DNA from: Saccharibacillus brassicae
GTDB lineage: Bacteria > Bacillota > Bacilli > Paenibacillales > Paenibacillaceae
NCBI RefSeq assembly: GCF_006542275.1
Contig: NZ_CP041217.1
Coordinates: forward strand, 3,412,501-3,476,500
Reading direction: 5' to 3'
Length of the DNA stretch: 64,000 nt
Shown here: positions 48,031-57,068 of the stretch, piece by piece
How the letters are laid out: each line of letters starts with the position of its first letter
Position numbering within the stretch: position 1 is the first letter of the stretch
The notes under the pieces: model-generated
Databases searched by the model: none
What the model was told of the DNA's origin: nothing
The model's input: only the letters and a program-made list of their open reading frames with translations
Program-made: the position numbers and the translations under genes

Positions 48031-49962
48031 TCAACGAGCAGCCGGCCTATACCGTTCGAGCGCAAACGAGCGCCCGAGAATCTCCGCCCGGCGGCCGAAG
48101 TCCAGCTCGCCGAGCGCGGCAAGCTGGATCAGCGCGCTTCCGGCGGCGCTCGCTTCCACCGGCCCCGCGATGACTTCGCGGCCGGTGCGCTCCGCCGTCA
48201 GGCGGCAGAGCAGCCGATTGCGGCTGCCGCCTCCGACGAGATGGACCGCCGCGATCCGGCGGCCGGAGATCGACTCCAGCTCGTCGATTGCCCGGCCGTA
48301 GGCATCGGCCAGGCTTTCGAGCACGACGCGCGCAAGCTCGCCGTGGTCGCCGGGAACCGGCTGCCCGGTATCCCGGCAGAACTGCCGGACCCGCTCCGGC
48401 ATATCGCCCGGAGCGGCAAAGCGCGGATCGTCGGGATCGATCCGCGAGTCCGCCGGTCCCGCGGCCTCGGCCAGCGCCGCGAGATCGCCGTGGCTGAGCG
48501 CTTCGCCGCCGGCGTTCCAGTGCCGCCGGCATTCCTGAAGCAGCCACAGGCCCGTAATGTTCTTGAGCAGGCGGCTGCCTCCGCCGTAACACGCTTCATT
48601 CGTCAGGCCGCATTCGTAAGCGGCATCGGACAACACCGGCTGCGGGGTCTCGATCCCCGCAATAGACCAGGTGCCGCAGCTGATAAACGCGGCGGCTCCC
48701 CGCGAAGCGGGCTGCGTTTGCGCCGCGGCGCTGTCCGGCGCGGGGTTCTGCGGCGATCCGGCCATACCTGCCGCCGGGCTCAAACCCGCGGCGCTGTCTA
48801 TCGCGCCGTTCTCCGCCGTCCCGGTCATACCCGCCGCCGGGCTCAACCCCGCTGCGCCTCGATCCGCGCCGCCTGCCGCCGCATCCCCGCAGCCGTAAGG
48901 CACCGCCGCCACCGCGGAAGCCGTGTCGTGCGAAGCGCCGGCCACGACGCGCAGCGGGCCGCAGCACAGCTGCGCCTGCAGGTCGGGCCGAAGCTCGCCC
49001 AGCACGGTGCCGGCCGGCACGACCGGCGCGAGCAGGGCGGCCGGAATGCCCAGCCGCGCCAGCACCTCGGCGGAGGGTTCGCTGCCGCCGGCTGCCAGCA
49101 GCCCGCCGGTGCTGAGAATGCTCCGCTCCGCGGCCATGACGCCGGACAGCCGGTAATGGAACAGGTCCGGCATCATGAGGAAGTGCGCCGCAAGCTCGCG
49201 CAGCTGCGGTTCCTGCTCCAGATCGGCAAAGAGCTGGTACGCCGTATTGATGGCGTTCGGCTGATTGCCGGTCAGCTCGAACTGCTCGCGCGGCGGCAGG
49301 CGGCGCACAAGCTTCGCCGCGTGCCGCGCCATGCGCGCGTCGCGGTAATGGTGCGGCGGACGCAGCAGCTCCCCGCCGGGTCCGATCCAGCCGTAGTCGA
49401 CGCCCCAGGTGTCGACGCCGATGCCGAGGATCGGATGCCCTTCGGCTGCGGCAAGCCGGATGCCCGCGACGATTTCGGCGAACAGCCCGTCGGCGTCCCA
49501 ATACAGGCCGCCGACACTTTCGATCGGCACGTTGTCGAAGCGGTGAATCTCGCGCAGCTCCAGCTTGAAGCCGTCGTAGCAGGCCAGCATGACCCGGCCC
49601 GAGCTGGCGCCGAGATCGACGGCCAGCACTCTTTTGACGGAAGGATCGCTATCGCCATCATCGCCGCCAAGCGGCCGCGCAGGCTCCGCAGCGACGCTGG
49701 TTTTTGCACCTTCGCTGGCTCCCGCACCTACGTTTGGCTCCGCACTTTCGCCCCGCTCTACAGCTCCCGCATTCTCCTTCGGCTCCGAGTCTCCCGAACT
49801 CTCGCCGGACCCGCCAGCTCCGTCTCTTCCGACAGGCTCCGCAGCGACGCTAATTCCCGCGAGTCCTGCACCTTCGCCGCCACCCGCACCTACACCGCCG
49901 TCCGCGCCCCGGCCGGTCGCGTTCAGAACTTCCGCACGTAATTCCCGCGGCTTCATGGGCAT
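48031..49962 (-). CDS. fucK: FGGY-family L-fuculokinase/rhamnulokinase with low-complexity insertions
   Basis: The kinase phosphorylates fuculose in this operon. The core resembles RhaB-type FGGY kinases: AVDLGASSGRVML at about 114-126, IGVDTWGVDYGWIGP, PHHYRDARM, then GASHDTASAVAAVP with the catalytic Asp, FISCGTWS and VHLVGGGSRN. At 643 aa it is about 160 residues too long. Residues 1-108 are a Gly/Ala/Glu-rich extension, and residues about 357-423 are an Ala/Gly/Pro-rich insertion with the repeat AAGLSPAAGM (370-379 and 391-400). No start codon lies near the core, so the extension seems to be real. It begins 33 bases after fucI. Confidence 0.85.
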   Translation of the reverse strand: MPMKPRELRAEVLNATGRGADGGVGAGGGEGAGLAGISVAAEPVGRDGAGGSGESSGDSEPKENAGAVERGESAEPNVGAGASEGAKTSVAAEPARPLGGDDGDSDPSVKRVLAVDLGASSGRVMLACYDGFKLELREIHRFDNVPIESVGGLYWDADGLFAEIVAGIRLAAAEGHPILGIGVDTWGVDYGWIGPGGELLRPPHHYRDARMARHAAKLVRRLPPREQFELTGNQPNAINTAYQLFADLEQEPQLRELAAHFLMMPDLFHYRLSGVMAAERSILSTGGLLAAGGSEPSAEVLARLGIPAALLAPVVPAGTVLGELRPDLQAQLCCGPLRVVAGASHDTASAVAAVPYGCGDAAAGGADRGAAGLSPAAGMTGTAENGAIDSAAGLSPAAGMAGSPQNPAPDSAAAQTQPASRGAAAFISCGTWSIAGIETPQPVLSDAAYECGLTNEACYGGGSRLLKNITGLWLLQECRRHWNAGGEALSHGDLAALAEAAGPADSRIDPDDPRFAAPGDMPERVRQFCRDTGQPVPGDHGELARVVLESLADAYGRAIDELESISGRRIAAVHLVGGGSRNRLLCRLTAERTGREVIAGPVEASAAGSALIQLAALGELDFGRRAEILGRSFALERYRPAAR

Positions 49963-49995
49963 GCCCCGCTTTCCGTATGAAATGGCGCCCGCGTC

Positions 49996-51774
49996 TCAGT
50001 ACAGCGGGCCGAAGTTCCGGCAGGCGGCGTAATCGGCCGCTTCCGGGTTTTCCGTGCCGAACAGCGACCAGGCGCGCGGCCGGAACACGTCTTGTTCGTC
50101 CACGTTGTGCATGCTGACCGGAATGCGCAGGATGGAGGCCAGGGTAATCAGGTCGGCGCCGATATGGCCGTAGCTGATCGCGCCGTGGTTGGCGCCCCAG
50201 TTGTTCATGACGTCGTAGACGTTCGAGAACGAGCCTTTGCCGGTCAGCTTGGGCGCGAACCAGGTCGTCGGCCAGGTCGGATCGGTGCGCTCGTCGAGCG
50301 TGCGGTGCACGTCTTCCGGCAGGTCGACCGTATAGCCTTCCGCCAGCTGGAGCACGGGGCCGAGCCCTTTGACCAGATTGAGGCGAACCATCGTGACCGG
50401 CATGCCGCCGCGGGTCAAATAATCGGTCGAAAAGCCGCCGCCGCGGAAATATTCCTGCGAAGCCGGCCGGAACAGCGTCTTGTCGAGGCATTTGGCCGCT
50501 TCTTCGTCCGTAACGTCCCAGAAAGGCTTGATCGCGGGCTTGCCGTCGATCTCCTGCTCGCCCGTTCCGTCGAGCGCCGCCGAACCGGAGTTGATCAGAT
50601 GCAGCAGCCCGCCCTGCGCCGCGCCTTCAAGCCGGTGTCCCGTTACGCGTTCCACCGCCGCCGGACTCCAGAATGTGCGCACGTCCGCGAAGATCTGCGC
50701 CGTGCCTGTCAGCAGATGGTTGAACAGCATGACGACGCCGTTGAGGCTGTCGTTTTCGGTGGCGACGATGTACGGCGCGCGCCGTCCGTTCCAGTCGAAC
50801 GAGGAATTGAGGATCGTCTCCATGAAGTCGGCGTTCGGGAAATGGTCCGTCCAATGCCGCTGCCCCTGGAAGCCGCCCGCGATCGCGTAATGCCCGCCGG
50901 CTTCTTCTTCGAAGCCGAGCTCCGCCAGCCGCGGATTGCCGACCATGAGGTCGCGCGCGATCAGCGTCATTTTGACGACGAATTCCCATTGTCTATTCTG
51001 TTCTTCCTCGCCGATGACCAGATGTTCGGGATTGTTGTTGGCGCCGAGTTTGCAGTTTGCCCGGGTCCAGGACAGCGCTTTGGCGTATTCGTCCGGGTCG
51101 TAGATATTTTCCTCGACGCGGCGCACGAATTCGGACATGTCCACGTATTCGTTGCGCATGCCCAGATAATGCTGGAACAGGTTCTCGTCGATGATCGAAC
51201 CGGCGATGCCCATCGAGACGGACCCCATGGAGAGGTACGCTTTGCCCCGGATGAGGGCGGCGGCCAGCGCGGACCTTGCGAACCGGAGCAGCTTGGTCTG
51301 CACGTCGGCCGGAATCTCTTCGCTGCCCGACTCCTGCACGTCTTCGCCGTAGATGCCGAACGCCGGAATGCCTTTTTGCGCGTAAGCCGACAGCACCGCC
51401 GCCAGATACACCGCGCCCGGCCGCTCCGTTCCGTTAAAGCCCCAGACCGCGTGCGGAATCGAAGCGTCCATGTCCATCGTCTCGGAACCGTAGCACCAGC
51501 ACGGGGTAACGGTGATCGAGACGCCGACGTTTTCGCGCTTGAACTTGGACGCCGCCGCGGACGCTTCCGCCACGCCGCCGATCGTCGTGTCCGCGATGAC
51601 GCACTGCACGGGCGAGCCGTCCGGGTAGCGCAGATGCTCCTGCAAAAAAGCGGCCGTGCGCCGCGCCATGCCCATCGTCTGTTCTTCCAGCGATTCGCGT
51701 ACGCCGCGTCTGCGGCCGTCGATGGTAGGGCGGATTCCGATTCTCGGATACTGCTGCGTAACGGTGGCTGACAT
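49996..51774 (-). CDS. fucI: L-fucose isomerase FucI
   Basis: FucI converts L-fucose to L-fuculose. The 592-aa protein has almost exactly the E. coli length (591). [19 protein letters not shown] opens the family; [14 protein letters not shown] and [17 protein letters not shown] hold the metal-ligand Glu and Asp, and [14 protein letters not shown] the third ligand His. It is the first gene of the operon, starts at ATG 51774 after AAGGAGG, and is divergent from the DeoR regulator. Confidence 0.96.
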   Translation of the reverse strand: MSATVTQQYPRIGIRPTIDGRRRGVRESLEEQTMGMARRTAAFLQEHLRYPDGSPVQCVIADTTIGGVAEASAAASKFKRENVGVSITVTPCWCYGSETMDMDASIPHAVWGFNGTERPGAVYLAAVLSAYAQKGIPAFGIYGEDVQESGSEEIPADVQTKLLRFARSALAAALIRGKAYLSMGSVSMGIAGSIIDENLFQHYLGMRNEYVDMSEFVRRVEENIYDPDEYAKALSWTRANCKLGANNNPEHLVIGEEEQNRQWEFVVKMTLIARDLMVGNPRLAELGFEEEAGGHYAIAGGFQGQRHWTDHFPNADFMETILNSSFDWNGRRAPYIVATENDSLNGVVMLFNHLLTGTAQIFADVRTFWSPAAVERVTGHRLEGAAQGGLLHLINSGSAALDGTGEQEIDGKPAIKPFWDVTDEEAAKCLDKTLFRPASQEYFRGGGFSTDYLTRGGMPVTMVRLNLVKGLGPVLQLAEGYTVDLPEDVHRTLDERTDPTWPTTWFAPKLTGKGSFSNVYDVMNNWGANHGAISYGHIGADLITLASILRIPVSMHNVDEQDVFRPRAWSLFGTENPEAADYAACRNFGPLY

Positions 51775-51959
51775 GTGATTCCTCCTTGGGTGTGGGAAAA
51801 TGGCGAACGGTGAAGTCTGTCTTCCTTATAACAGGATAAAAGGCTTGTCCGACGAACAGCGTCCCTCAAAAGTATGCGCTTGCAAAAAAAATGCGGCAGC
51901 AGCGGTTCGCTTCTGTTTTCCTCTTCATCTTAAAAGCGTTAAAAGCCAAAGTCAACACG

Positions 51960-52035
51960 AAAACCACACAATTTCTTTTTATATTTGTGGTTTTGTTGGT
52001 TTCAAGAGGGCTATGATGAGAACGAATTGTGGTTT
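51960..52035. promoter_or_regulatory. Candidate DeoR operators between fucI and the regulator
   Basis: AAAACCACA (51960-51968) and TGTGGTTTT (51986-51994) form an inverted pair, and TGTGGTTT recurs at 52028-52035. A TATGAT -10-like word lies at 52012-52017. Repeated TGTGGTTT words in the divergent promoter region are the best candidates for binding by the adjacent regulator. Confidence 0.55.
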
Positions 52036-52090
52036 CTGCTGTTTCATGCTACGGTAAAAAAACAATCGGGACACGGGGAGCGGATACGCA

Positions 52091-52894
52091 GTGAAAGCGG
52101 AGCAGCGGCGGGAATGGATCATCAACGAATTGTATCGGAACAAAAAAGTGCAGGTATCGGCGCTCGCGCAGACGTTCGGCGTATCGGAAGAAACGGTGCG
52201 CCGCGATCTCGACAAGCTGGACAAGGAAGGCATCGCCCAGAAAAATTACGGCGGGGCCGTGCTGAGCGCACCGGTCAACCGCGATCCTTCGTACGCGAGC
52301 CGGCACGATCTCAACCTCGAAGCGAAGCGCCGCATCGCCGAGCAGGTGCTCGGCCTGGTGCACGACGGCGACAGCGTCATGGCGGATACCAGTTCGACGG
52401 CGTTCGAAGCGCTGCGGCTGCTGACCGAACGCAAAAGCAATCTGACGCTCATTACGAATTCGCTCGTCGCGCTGTCCGCGTTCCAGCAGTCGGGGCATCG
52501 GCTGATCGGCACCGGCGGCACGCTCGGCGCTTCGACCAGCTCGTTCGTCGGACCGGACGCGGCGCGGACGATCGAACGCTATAACGCGGACGTTGCGCTG
52601 CTCGGCTGCAAAGCGCTGTCCATGCACGGCGGCATCTGCGATTCCAACGAAGCCGAGAGCGAGCTCAAGCTGCTGATGCGCCGGCAGGCGAACAAAACGA
52701 TCCTGCTGGCGGACCGGTCCAAGTTCGATCGGCTGGCTTTTATCCGGCTGTTCGATTTCGGGCAGATCGACTTCGTCGTGACCGACCGTCAGCCGCCGGA
52801 AGAATGGGGCGAATTTCTGCGCGGGCGGGGCGTGACGCTGGTGTGCCGGAGCGAGGAAGCGGAATTTGGAAGCAAGGAAGAAGAGCAATCATGA
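52091..52894 (+). CDS. DeoR-family regulator of the fucose operon
   Basis: The 267-aa protein starts at GTG 52091 about 10 bases after GGGGAG. Residues 1-57 are the DeoR winged helix-turn-helix (VSALAQTFGVSEETVRRDLDKL); the rest is the sugar-phosphate-sensing isomerase-like domain (DSVMADTSSTAFEALRLL, LIGTGGTLGASTSSFVGPDA, LADRSKFDR). DeoR proteins of this type repress adjacent sugar genes until a phosphorylated intermediate binds; fuculose-1-phosphate is the natural guess here. Confidence 0.92.
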   Translation: MKAEQRREWIINELYRNKKVQVSALAQTFGVSEETVRRDLDKLDKEGIAQKNYGGAVLSAPVNRDPSYASRHDLNLEAKRRIAEQVLGLVHDGDSVMADTSSTAFEALRLLTERKSNLTLITNSLVALSAFQQSGHRLIGTGGTLGASTSSFVGPDAARTIERYNADVALLGCKALSMHGGICDSNEAESELKLLMRRQANKTILLADRSKFDRLAFIRLFDFGQIDFVVTDRQPPEEWGEFLRGRGVTLVCRSEEAEFGSKEEEQS

Positions 52895-52895
52895 G

Positions 52896-52945
52896 AAAAA
52901 GGCCGCTGCCTCGGGAGAGTCCCGTTCAGGCAGGGCCTTTTTTTA
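52896..52945. terminator. Two-way terminator after the DeoR gene
   Basis: AAAAGGCCGCTGCC and GGCAGGGCCTTTT pair, with an inner CGGGA/TCCCG hairpin; A-run on the left and T-run on the right. Confidence 0.82.
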
Positions 52946-52981
52946 GCTTACAAACAAGGGTACAGGTTGCCGGTGTGCTCT

Positions 52982-53623
52982 TCACCGTCTGCGCAGCAGC
53001 GCAAACTGCCCGATAAACCCAATCGCCGCGATGACGAGGCTGATCTGGAACGGAATCGTAATCACCGGCGTGAAGCGAAGCAGCAGCAGGCCGGCAAAGC
53101 CGATCGCGATCAGCACGATCAACGTGGAGCCGATTCCCCGCATGTTGAATTTCGGCGGAGCGGGCACCCCTTCTTCGGGATCGCGCCGGATCAATCGCAT
53201 CAGCACTTCGAACAGGGCGATCGCGCCGAGGATGACGATGAGCAGCGTGCCGGTGTTGACCTGCTGCGTCTCCGGCGCAAACAGCGCCGTCAGTCCCAGC
53301 AGCAGAAACGTCCAGCTGAGCGCCGTCCACGGCACGAGGATATAGGCGCGCAGCGTCGCTTCCGGCCGGCGTTTGGGCAGATCCGTCAGCGCGGCTTCGG
53401 CGTAAGATATCGGGTCGGGCCCGAACAGCCGGGACGCCGGCGTGCCTTTTTGCTGGGCGGCGATCAGCTCGCTTCCCCGCGCCAGCAGCCAATCTTCGCC
53501 GCTTTCCTCGACTACGCGGCTCGACCGCACGTGGACGATCACTTCATCGAAATATTCGGCGTTTTTGGTATTCAGTTGGTCGCGGACTTTGTTGATCGCG
53601 CGAATCTTTTTCCTGACGCTCAA
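52982..53623 (-). CDS. DUF1129 family membrane protein
   Basis: I choose TTG 53623, because AGAAGGAGG lies 9 bases upstream inside the longer frame that starts at ATG 53644. The 213-aa protein has a soluble N-terminal half (LARGSELIAAQQKGTPASRLFG is the DUF1129 signature) and four hydrophobic segments in the C-terminal half, arranged in pairs around a basic loop (RLIRRDPEEG). Function is unknown. It is likely to be alone or first in a short unit, convergent to the DeoR gene. Confidence 0.8.
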   Translation of the reverse strand: MSVRKKIRAINKVRDQLNTKNAEYFDEVIVHVRSSRVVEESGEDWLLARGSELIAAQQKGTPASRLFGPDPISYAEAALTDLPKRRPEATLRAYILVPWTALSWTFLLLGLTALFAPETQQVNTGTLLIVILGAIALFEVLMRLIRRDPEEGVPAPPKFNMRGIGSTLIVLIAIGFAGLLLLRFTPVITIPFQISLVIAAIGFIGQFALLRRR

Positions 53624-53702
53624 ACCGGAAAGCCTCCTTCTCATGGGAAAATAAATAACGTAAGCGCGGCGGTAAGCTGCAGCGGGACAGAGGCGGGCGA
53701 GA

Positions 53703-54350
53703 TTACTTCAAAGCCTGTCCGCGTTCGTCGGTGTTCCACGACTGCGACTGGAAAGCGAGGAACAGTCCGACCCAGCGGTCCCCGTCGGCAAAATGCACGA
53801 GAATCGCGCCGTCGCGGAACGCGCCGTTGTCGCCCTGCCACGGGCCTTCGTTACCCTGGTTCATATGAATATTGTGCACGCCGCGGCCGGGCCGGAAGCC
53901 GAAATAATAATCCGGCGTTTTCGGCTCGGGTCCCCAGGCGTCGCCGAACACGTACAGATCCGCGCCGGCGATCACCGCCGCGTCGATGCAGGCGACGATC
54001 TTCTCGTTCAGATCGTTGTCCGGTCCCGGCAGGCTGGCCGGCAGCGGCACCATGTCTTCCCGGCGCAGCAGCGGACGGCGCACGAAGTCCAATCCCCGAA
54101 CCGGCAGCCCGCGTTCGATCGGCGTGAAGCCGCCGGGCAGAAGCTTGAGGCGCTCCGCGTCATCCGGCAGACAGGCGCCGATCCGGTAGAGCAGTTCCGA
54201 CGGGTACGCTTTGGACCGGATATTGATCGACGCCCGGTATTGAACGCCCCGGTCGTCTTGCAGGCAAACGTGAAAATGCGGCTGACTGCCGAATCCGTGG
54301 ATGGACCGTATCGCTTTTGCTTTCAGCACGCCGTACCGGTAGCGGCTCAC
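53703..54350 (-). CDS. DUF2278 family protein (YukJ-like)
   Basis: GTG 54350 lies 7 bases after GGAGGG, whereas ATG 54356 would leave only one base, so the shorter form (215 aa, SRYRYGVLKAKAIRS) is preferred. The family pattern is YGVLKAKA at the start, an ADLYVFGDAWGPEP centre and GVHNIHMNQGNEGPWQGDNG, then DGAILVHF. DUF2278 proteins are small soluble proteins of unknown function; HNIHMNQGN is the most conserved-looking part and could hold a metal site, but that is a guess. Confidence 0.82.
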   Translation of the reverse strand: MSRYRYGVLKAKAIRSIHGFGSQPHFHVCLQDDRGVQYRASINIRSKAYPSELLYRIGACLPDDAERLKLLPGGFTPIERGLPVRGLDFVRRPLLRREDMVPLPASLPGPDNDLNEKIVACIDAAVIAGADLYVFGDAWGPEPKTPDYYFGFRPGRGVHNIHMNQGNEGPWQGDNGAFRDGAILVHFADGDRWVGLFLAFQSQSWNTDERGQALK

Positions 54351-54463
54351 TGGCATTCCCTCCCGAGCTTTTTATCCCGTTAAGCATAGCGCAATCGGGG
54401 TTGGCGGTCTACGCCGACCTGCCGCTTCGTCCGGGCGGGGCGGACGGCACCTGAATGTCCCGA

Positions 54464-54493
54464 TTGACAACGGGGACGGATCGGCGTTAAGAT
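54464..54493 (+). promoter_or_regulatory. Promoter of the alpha/beta-hydrolase gene
   Basis: Perfect TTGACA (54464-54469) and TTAAGA/TAAGAT (54487-54493), 17-18 bp spacing, about 50 bases before the start codon. Confidence 0.7.
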
Positions 54494-54545
54494 GGGTGTA
54501 ATTCATACCAATTAACTAGGGATTAAAAACAGGGAGGCTGCCGCC

Positions 54546-55361
54546 ATGGAACGCCAGATTCTGATCCGCCACGAACAGCATGATTTGACCGCTACGATTC
54601 ATTACCCGACTTCGCAGGGCTGCGAAGGACGTCTTCCGCTGACGGTCATCTGCCACGGATTCGTGGGCAGCCGGATCGGCGTGGACCGGCTGTTCGTCAC
54701 GACCGGCCGGGAGCTTGCCGCCGAGGGGCAGTTGGTCGTCCGGTTCGACTACGCCGGCTGCGGAGAGAGCGGCGGCGTCTACGGCGAGGAAGGGATGGAG
54801 TCGATGATCCGCCAGACGCGGACCGTGCTCGATTACGCGATGACGTGCGCGGACATCGACCCGAGCCGGGTCACGCTGATCGGGCACAGCCTGGGCGGCG
54901 CGGTCGCGCTGCTGACCGCCGTGCGGGACCGCCGGATCAAAAGCCTGGCGCTCTGGTCCGCCGTCGGCTATCCGTTCAACGATATCGTCAAGATCACCGG
55001 CCGGGCGCGGTACGACGAATCCGTGCGTACCGGCAGCGCCGATTATTTGGGCTATTCGTTCACGCCCGGCTTCTTTGAATCGCTCGGCGCGTTCCAGCCG
55101 TTCCAGGAAGTGAACAAGTTCTACGGCGACGTGCTCGTCGTGCACGGCACGTCCGACGACGTGATCCCTGTCGATTACGCGTTCTTGTACCAGAAGCTGT
55201 TCTGGACGCGGGAAGACTCGCGCTGCGACAAAGAGATCATCTTCCAGGCCGACCATACCTATTCGTCCGGCCCCCACCGCCGCCAACTGCTCGACATCAC
55301 CAAGCGCTGGCTGCAGGACCGGCATAAGAACGAGATCGACTGGCAGCACTGGACAATTTAG
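54546..55361 (+). CDS. Alpha/beta-hydrolase (serine aminopeptidase/esterase type)
   Basis: The 271-aa protein has a complete catalytic triad: Ser115 (LIGHSLGGAVALL), Asp204 or Asp205 (HGTSDDVIPVDYA) and His237 (FQADHTYSSGPHR). CHGFVGSRIGVDRLF carries the oxyanion region and RFDYAGCGESGG the usual turn. It resembles cinnamoyl/feruloyl esterase-like and lysophospholipase-like cytoplasmic hydrolases; the substrate is unknown. ATG 54546 follows AGGGAGG. Its last codons (WQHWTI) are the first copy of a hairpin repeat. Confidence 0.9.
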   Translation: MERQILIRHEQHDLTATIHYPTSQGCEGRLPLTVICHGFVGSRIGVDRLFVTTGRELAAEGQLVVRFDYAGCGESGGVYGEEGMESMIRQTRTVLDYAMTCADIDPSRVTLIGHSLGGAVALLTAVRDRRIKSLALWSAVGYPFNDIVKITGRARYDESVRTGSADYLGYSFTPGFFESLGAFQPFQEVNKFYGDVLVVHGTSDDVIPVDYAFLYQKLFWTREDSRCDKEIIFQADHTYSSGPHRRQLLDITKRWLQDRHKNEIDWQHWTI

Positions 55362-55500
55362 AAATTTGTCCAACGCTGCGCAGCTTACTGGCAGCACTGG
55401 ACAATCTGACGTTGTCCGGCGCAGCGCAGCTTACTGGCAGCACTGGACAATCTGACGTTGTCCAACGCAGCGCAGCTTACTGGCAGCATTGGCCTCTGAT
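55341..55500 (+). repeat. Tandem 46-48-bp hairpin repeats starting in the hydrolase 3' end
   Basis: TGGCAGCACTGGACAA recurs at 55341, 55389 and 55435, and a partial copy (TGGCAGCATTGG) is at 55481. Each full unit contains GGACAA..TTGTCC, a small hairpin, followed by CGCAGCGCAGCTTACT. The first copy overlaps the last codons and the stop of the hydrolase gene. Confidence 0.85.
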
Positions 55501-55503
55501 TAT

Positions 55504-56108
55504 CCGCTTTTGCAAGCGGGGGAGGGGCATTCAGGCTGCTGCTCCCGATTTATCGGGAGTATCTACATAAAATTCATCATTCGCGATGTCTGCTCTCGAA
55601 ATAACTGCGTAACGACAACTATTTCCGCCTTTTTGTTCGAGTTAGGCCGAATAGCTGCGTGACGACAGTTATTTCCGCGCGCGTCCGTCGAAATCACCTT
55701 TTTCCCGCAAAATAAGTGGATTTGAGCACTTATTTCGTTTACGCCGGCCTTTTAGCCGAAATAAGTGCTCTCAGGACGTTAATTGCGGCGTCAGCTTGCA
55801 GCGTCAGCTCGCAACTCGCAGTTCGCCTCCGCGTTTCGCCCGATCGCGGCGCACTTTGCCGCGCGGCCCGCAGCTTCCGTCCGCGGCCCGCAGCTTACGT
55901 CTGCGGTTCGCCGACTTCAACGCGCTTCCGCACGCTTTTGCTCTTTTTCACGTGCTTCCGCCCTTTTCAACGCACTTCCGCAAATTCCTGCTCTTTTTCG
56001 CACATTCCCACTCGAATTCAACGCACTTGCGCGCATTTCTACCCTTGTCAGCCTGCTTCCGCCTGCGGCCGAACCGCATGCGCAGCGTAGTCTGTATCGG
56101 TCGGCCCT
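55504..56108. repeat. Hairpin-rich intergenic repeat block, copy A (~605 bp)
   Basis: It begins with CCGCTTTTGCAAGCGG, then CTCCCGATTTATCGGGAG, two GAAATAACTG-type hairpins and AAATAAGTG..CACTTATTT, and ends in a pyrimidine-rich tract of CTTCCGC/TTTTC motifs. Short frames exist, but their protein sequence is only low-complexity Arg/Ser/Ala. I see no gene. Confidence 0.75.
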
Positions 56109-56114
56109 GATTTC

Positions 56115-56620
56115 CCGCTTTTGCAAGCGGGGGAGGGGCATTCAGTCTGCTGCTCCCGATTTATCGGGGGTTTCTACATAAAATTCATCATTCGCGATGT
56201 CTGCTCTCGAAATAACTGCGTGACGACAGTTATTTCCGCGCGCGTCCGTCGAAATCACCTTTTTCCCGCAAAATAAGTGGATTTGAGCACTTATTTCGTT
56301 TACGCCGGCCTTTCAGCCGAAATAAGTGCTCTCAGGACGTTAATTGCGGCGTCAGCTCGCAACTCGCAGTTCACCTCCGCGTTTCGCCCGATCGCGGCGC
56401 ACTTTGCCTCGCGGCCCGCAGCTTCCGTCCGCGGTTCGCCGACTTCAACGCGCTTCCGTACGCTTCTGCTCTTTTTCGCGCACTTCCGCCCTTTTCGACG
56501 TACTTTCGCAAATTCCGGCCCTTGCCGCAGATTTTCGCCCTTTTCGACGTATTTCCCACTTCCGCACGTGATCGGAACGAATACGCGTTACCGCAGCGCG
56601 GCCTGTACCGGTCTGCCCCT
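56115..56620. repeat. Hairpin-rich intergenic repeat block, copy B (~505 bp)
   Basis: This is a diverged tandem copy of block A, lacking one hairpin unit and part of the tail. GAAATAACTG (56209-56218) pairs with CAGTTATTTC (56227-56236), and AAATAAGTG (56271-56279) with CACTTATTT (56288-56296); both stems are perfect. Confidence 0.75.
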
Positions 56621-56967
56621 AATAGGAACTTCAATGTTTGCTCAAGAGCCTTCCACAAAACCTTCTTATAACTCGCTCTGTATCCAAATAGTATCTTGAT
56701 CTCTCTCACCGCTTCGTCACCTCGCTCTAACTACCTCGCACCCGTCAGACCGCCGGTCTTTTTCACCTTTTCGATCCCTTTCCCCACCTTTCCAGTCCTT
56801 TTCCCGCCCCTTTTTCAGGTTCATTTAACGAACGCCACGTAAAGTGAGTTCAACCCACCAAGCCGGCATAAGCGTCAAAAAAGAACGGCAAAGCAGAAAA
56901 AGGGCGCTTTTTGTTAAAAGGGGTCGGTTTTTCTGTAAAAACAGTGTGAAAATCGGCAGAAGTTTTC

Positions 56968-56996
56968 TTTAATCCCTTACATCGTTGTGCTAAAAT
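56968..56996 (+). promoter_or_regulatory. Candidate promoter of the DUF47-pit genes
   Basis: TTTAAT, 17-bp spacer, and TAAAAT (56991-56996) preceded by TGC, an extended -10. The rest of 56621-57068 holds no gene, only A/T-rich sequence and a small AAAAAG/CTTTTT hairpin near 56898. Confidence 0.5.
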
Positions 56997-57068
56997 GATG
57001 GAGGTCGCAGAAGCGGCTTCAAAGCCTTGCCCGTTTTTGGCCTTGAACATTTGAAAAGGGGTTTTAAA

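Noticed and set aside
55716-56699. Several 100-140-codon frames in the repeat region before pit
   Set aside because: They follow repeated pyrimidine-rich DNA, encode low-complexity Ser/Arg/Ala/Phe sequence, and are not preceded by ribosome sites.
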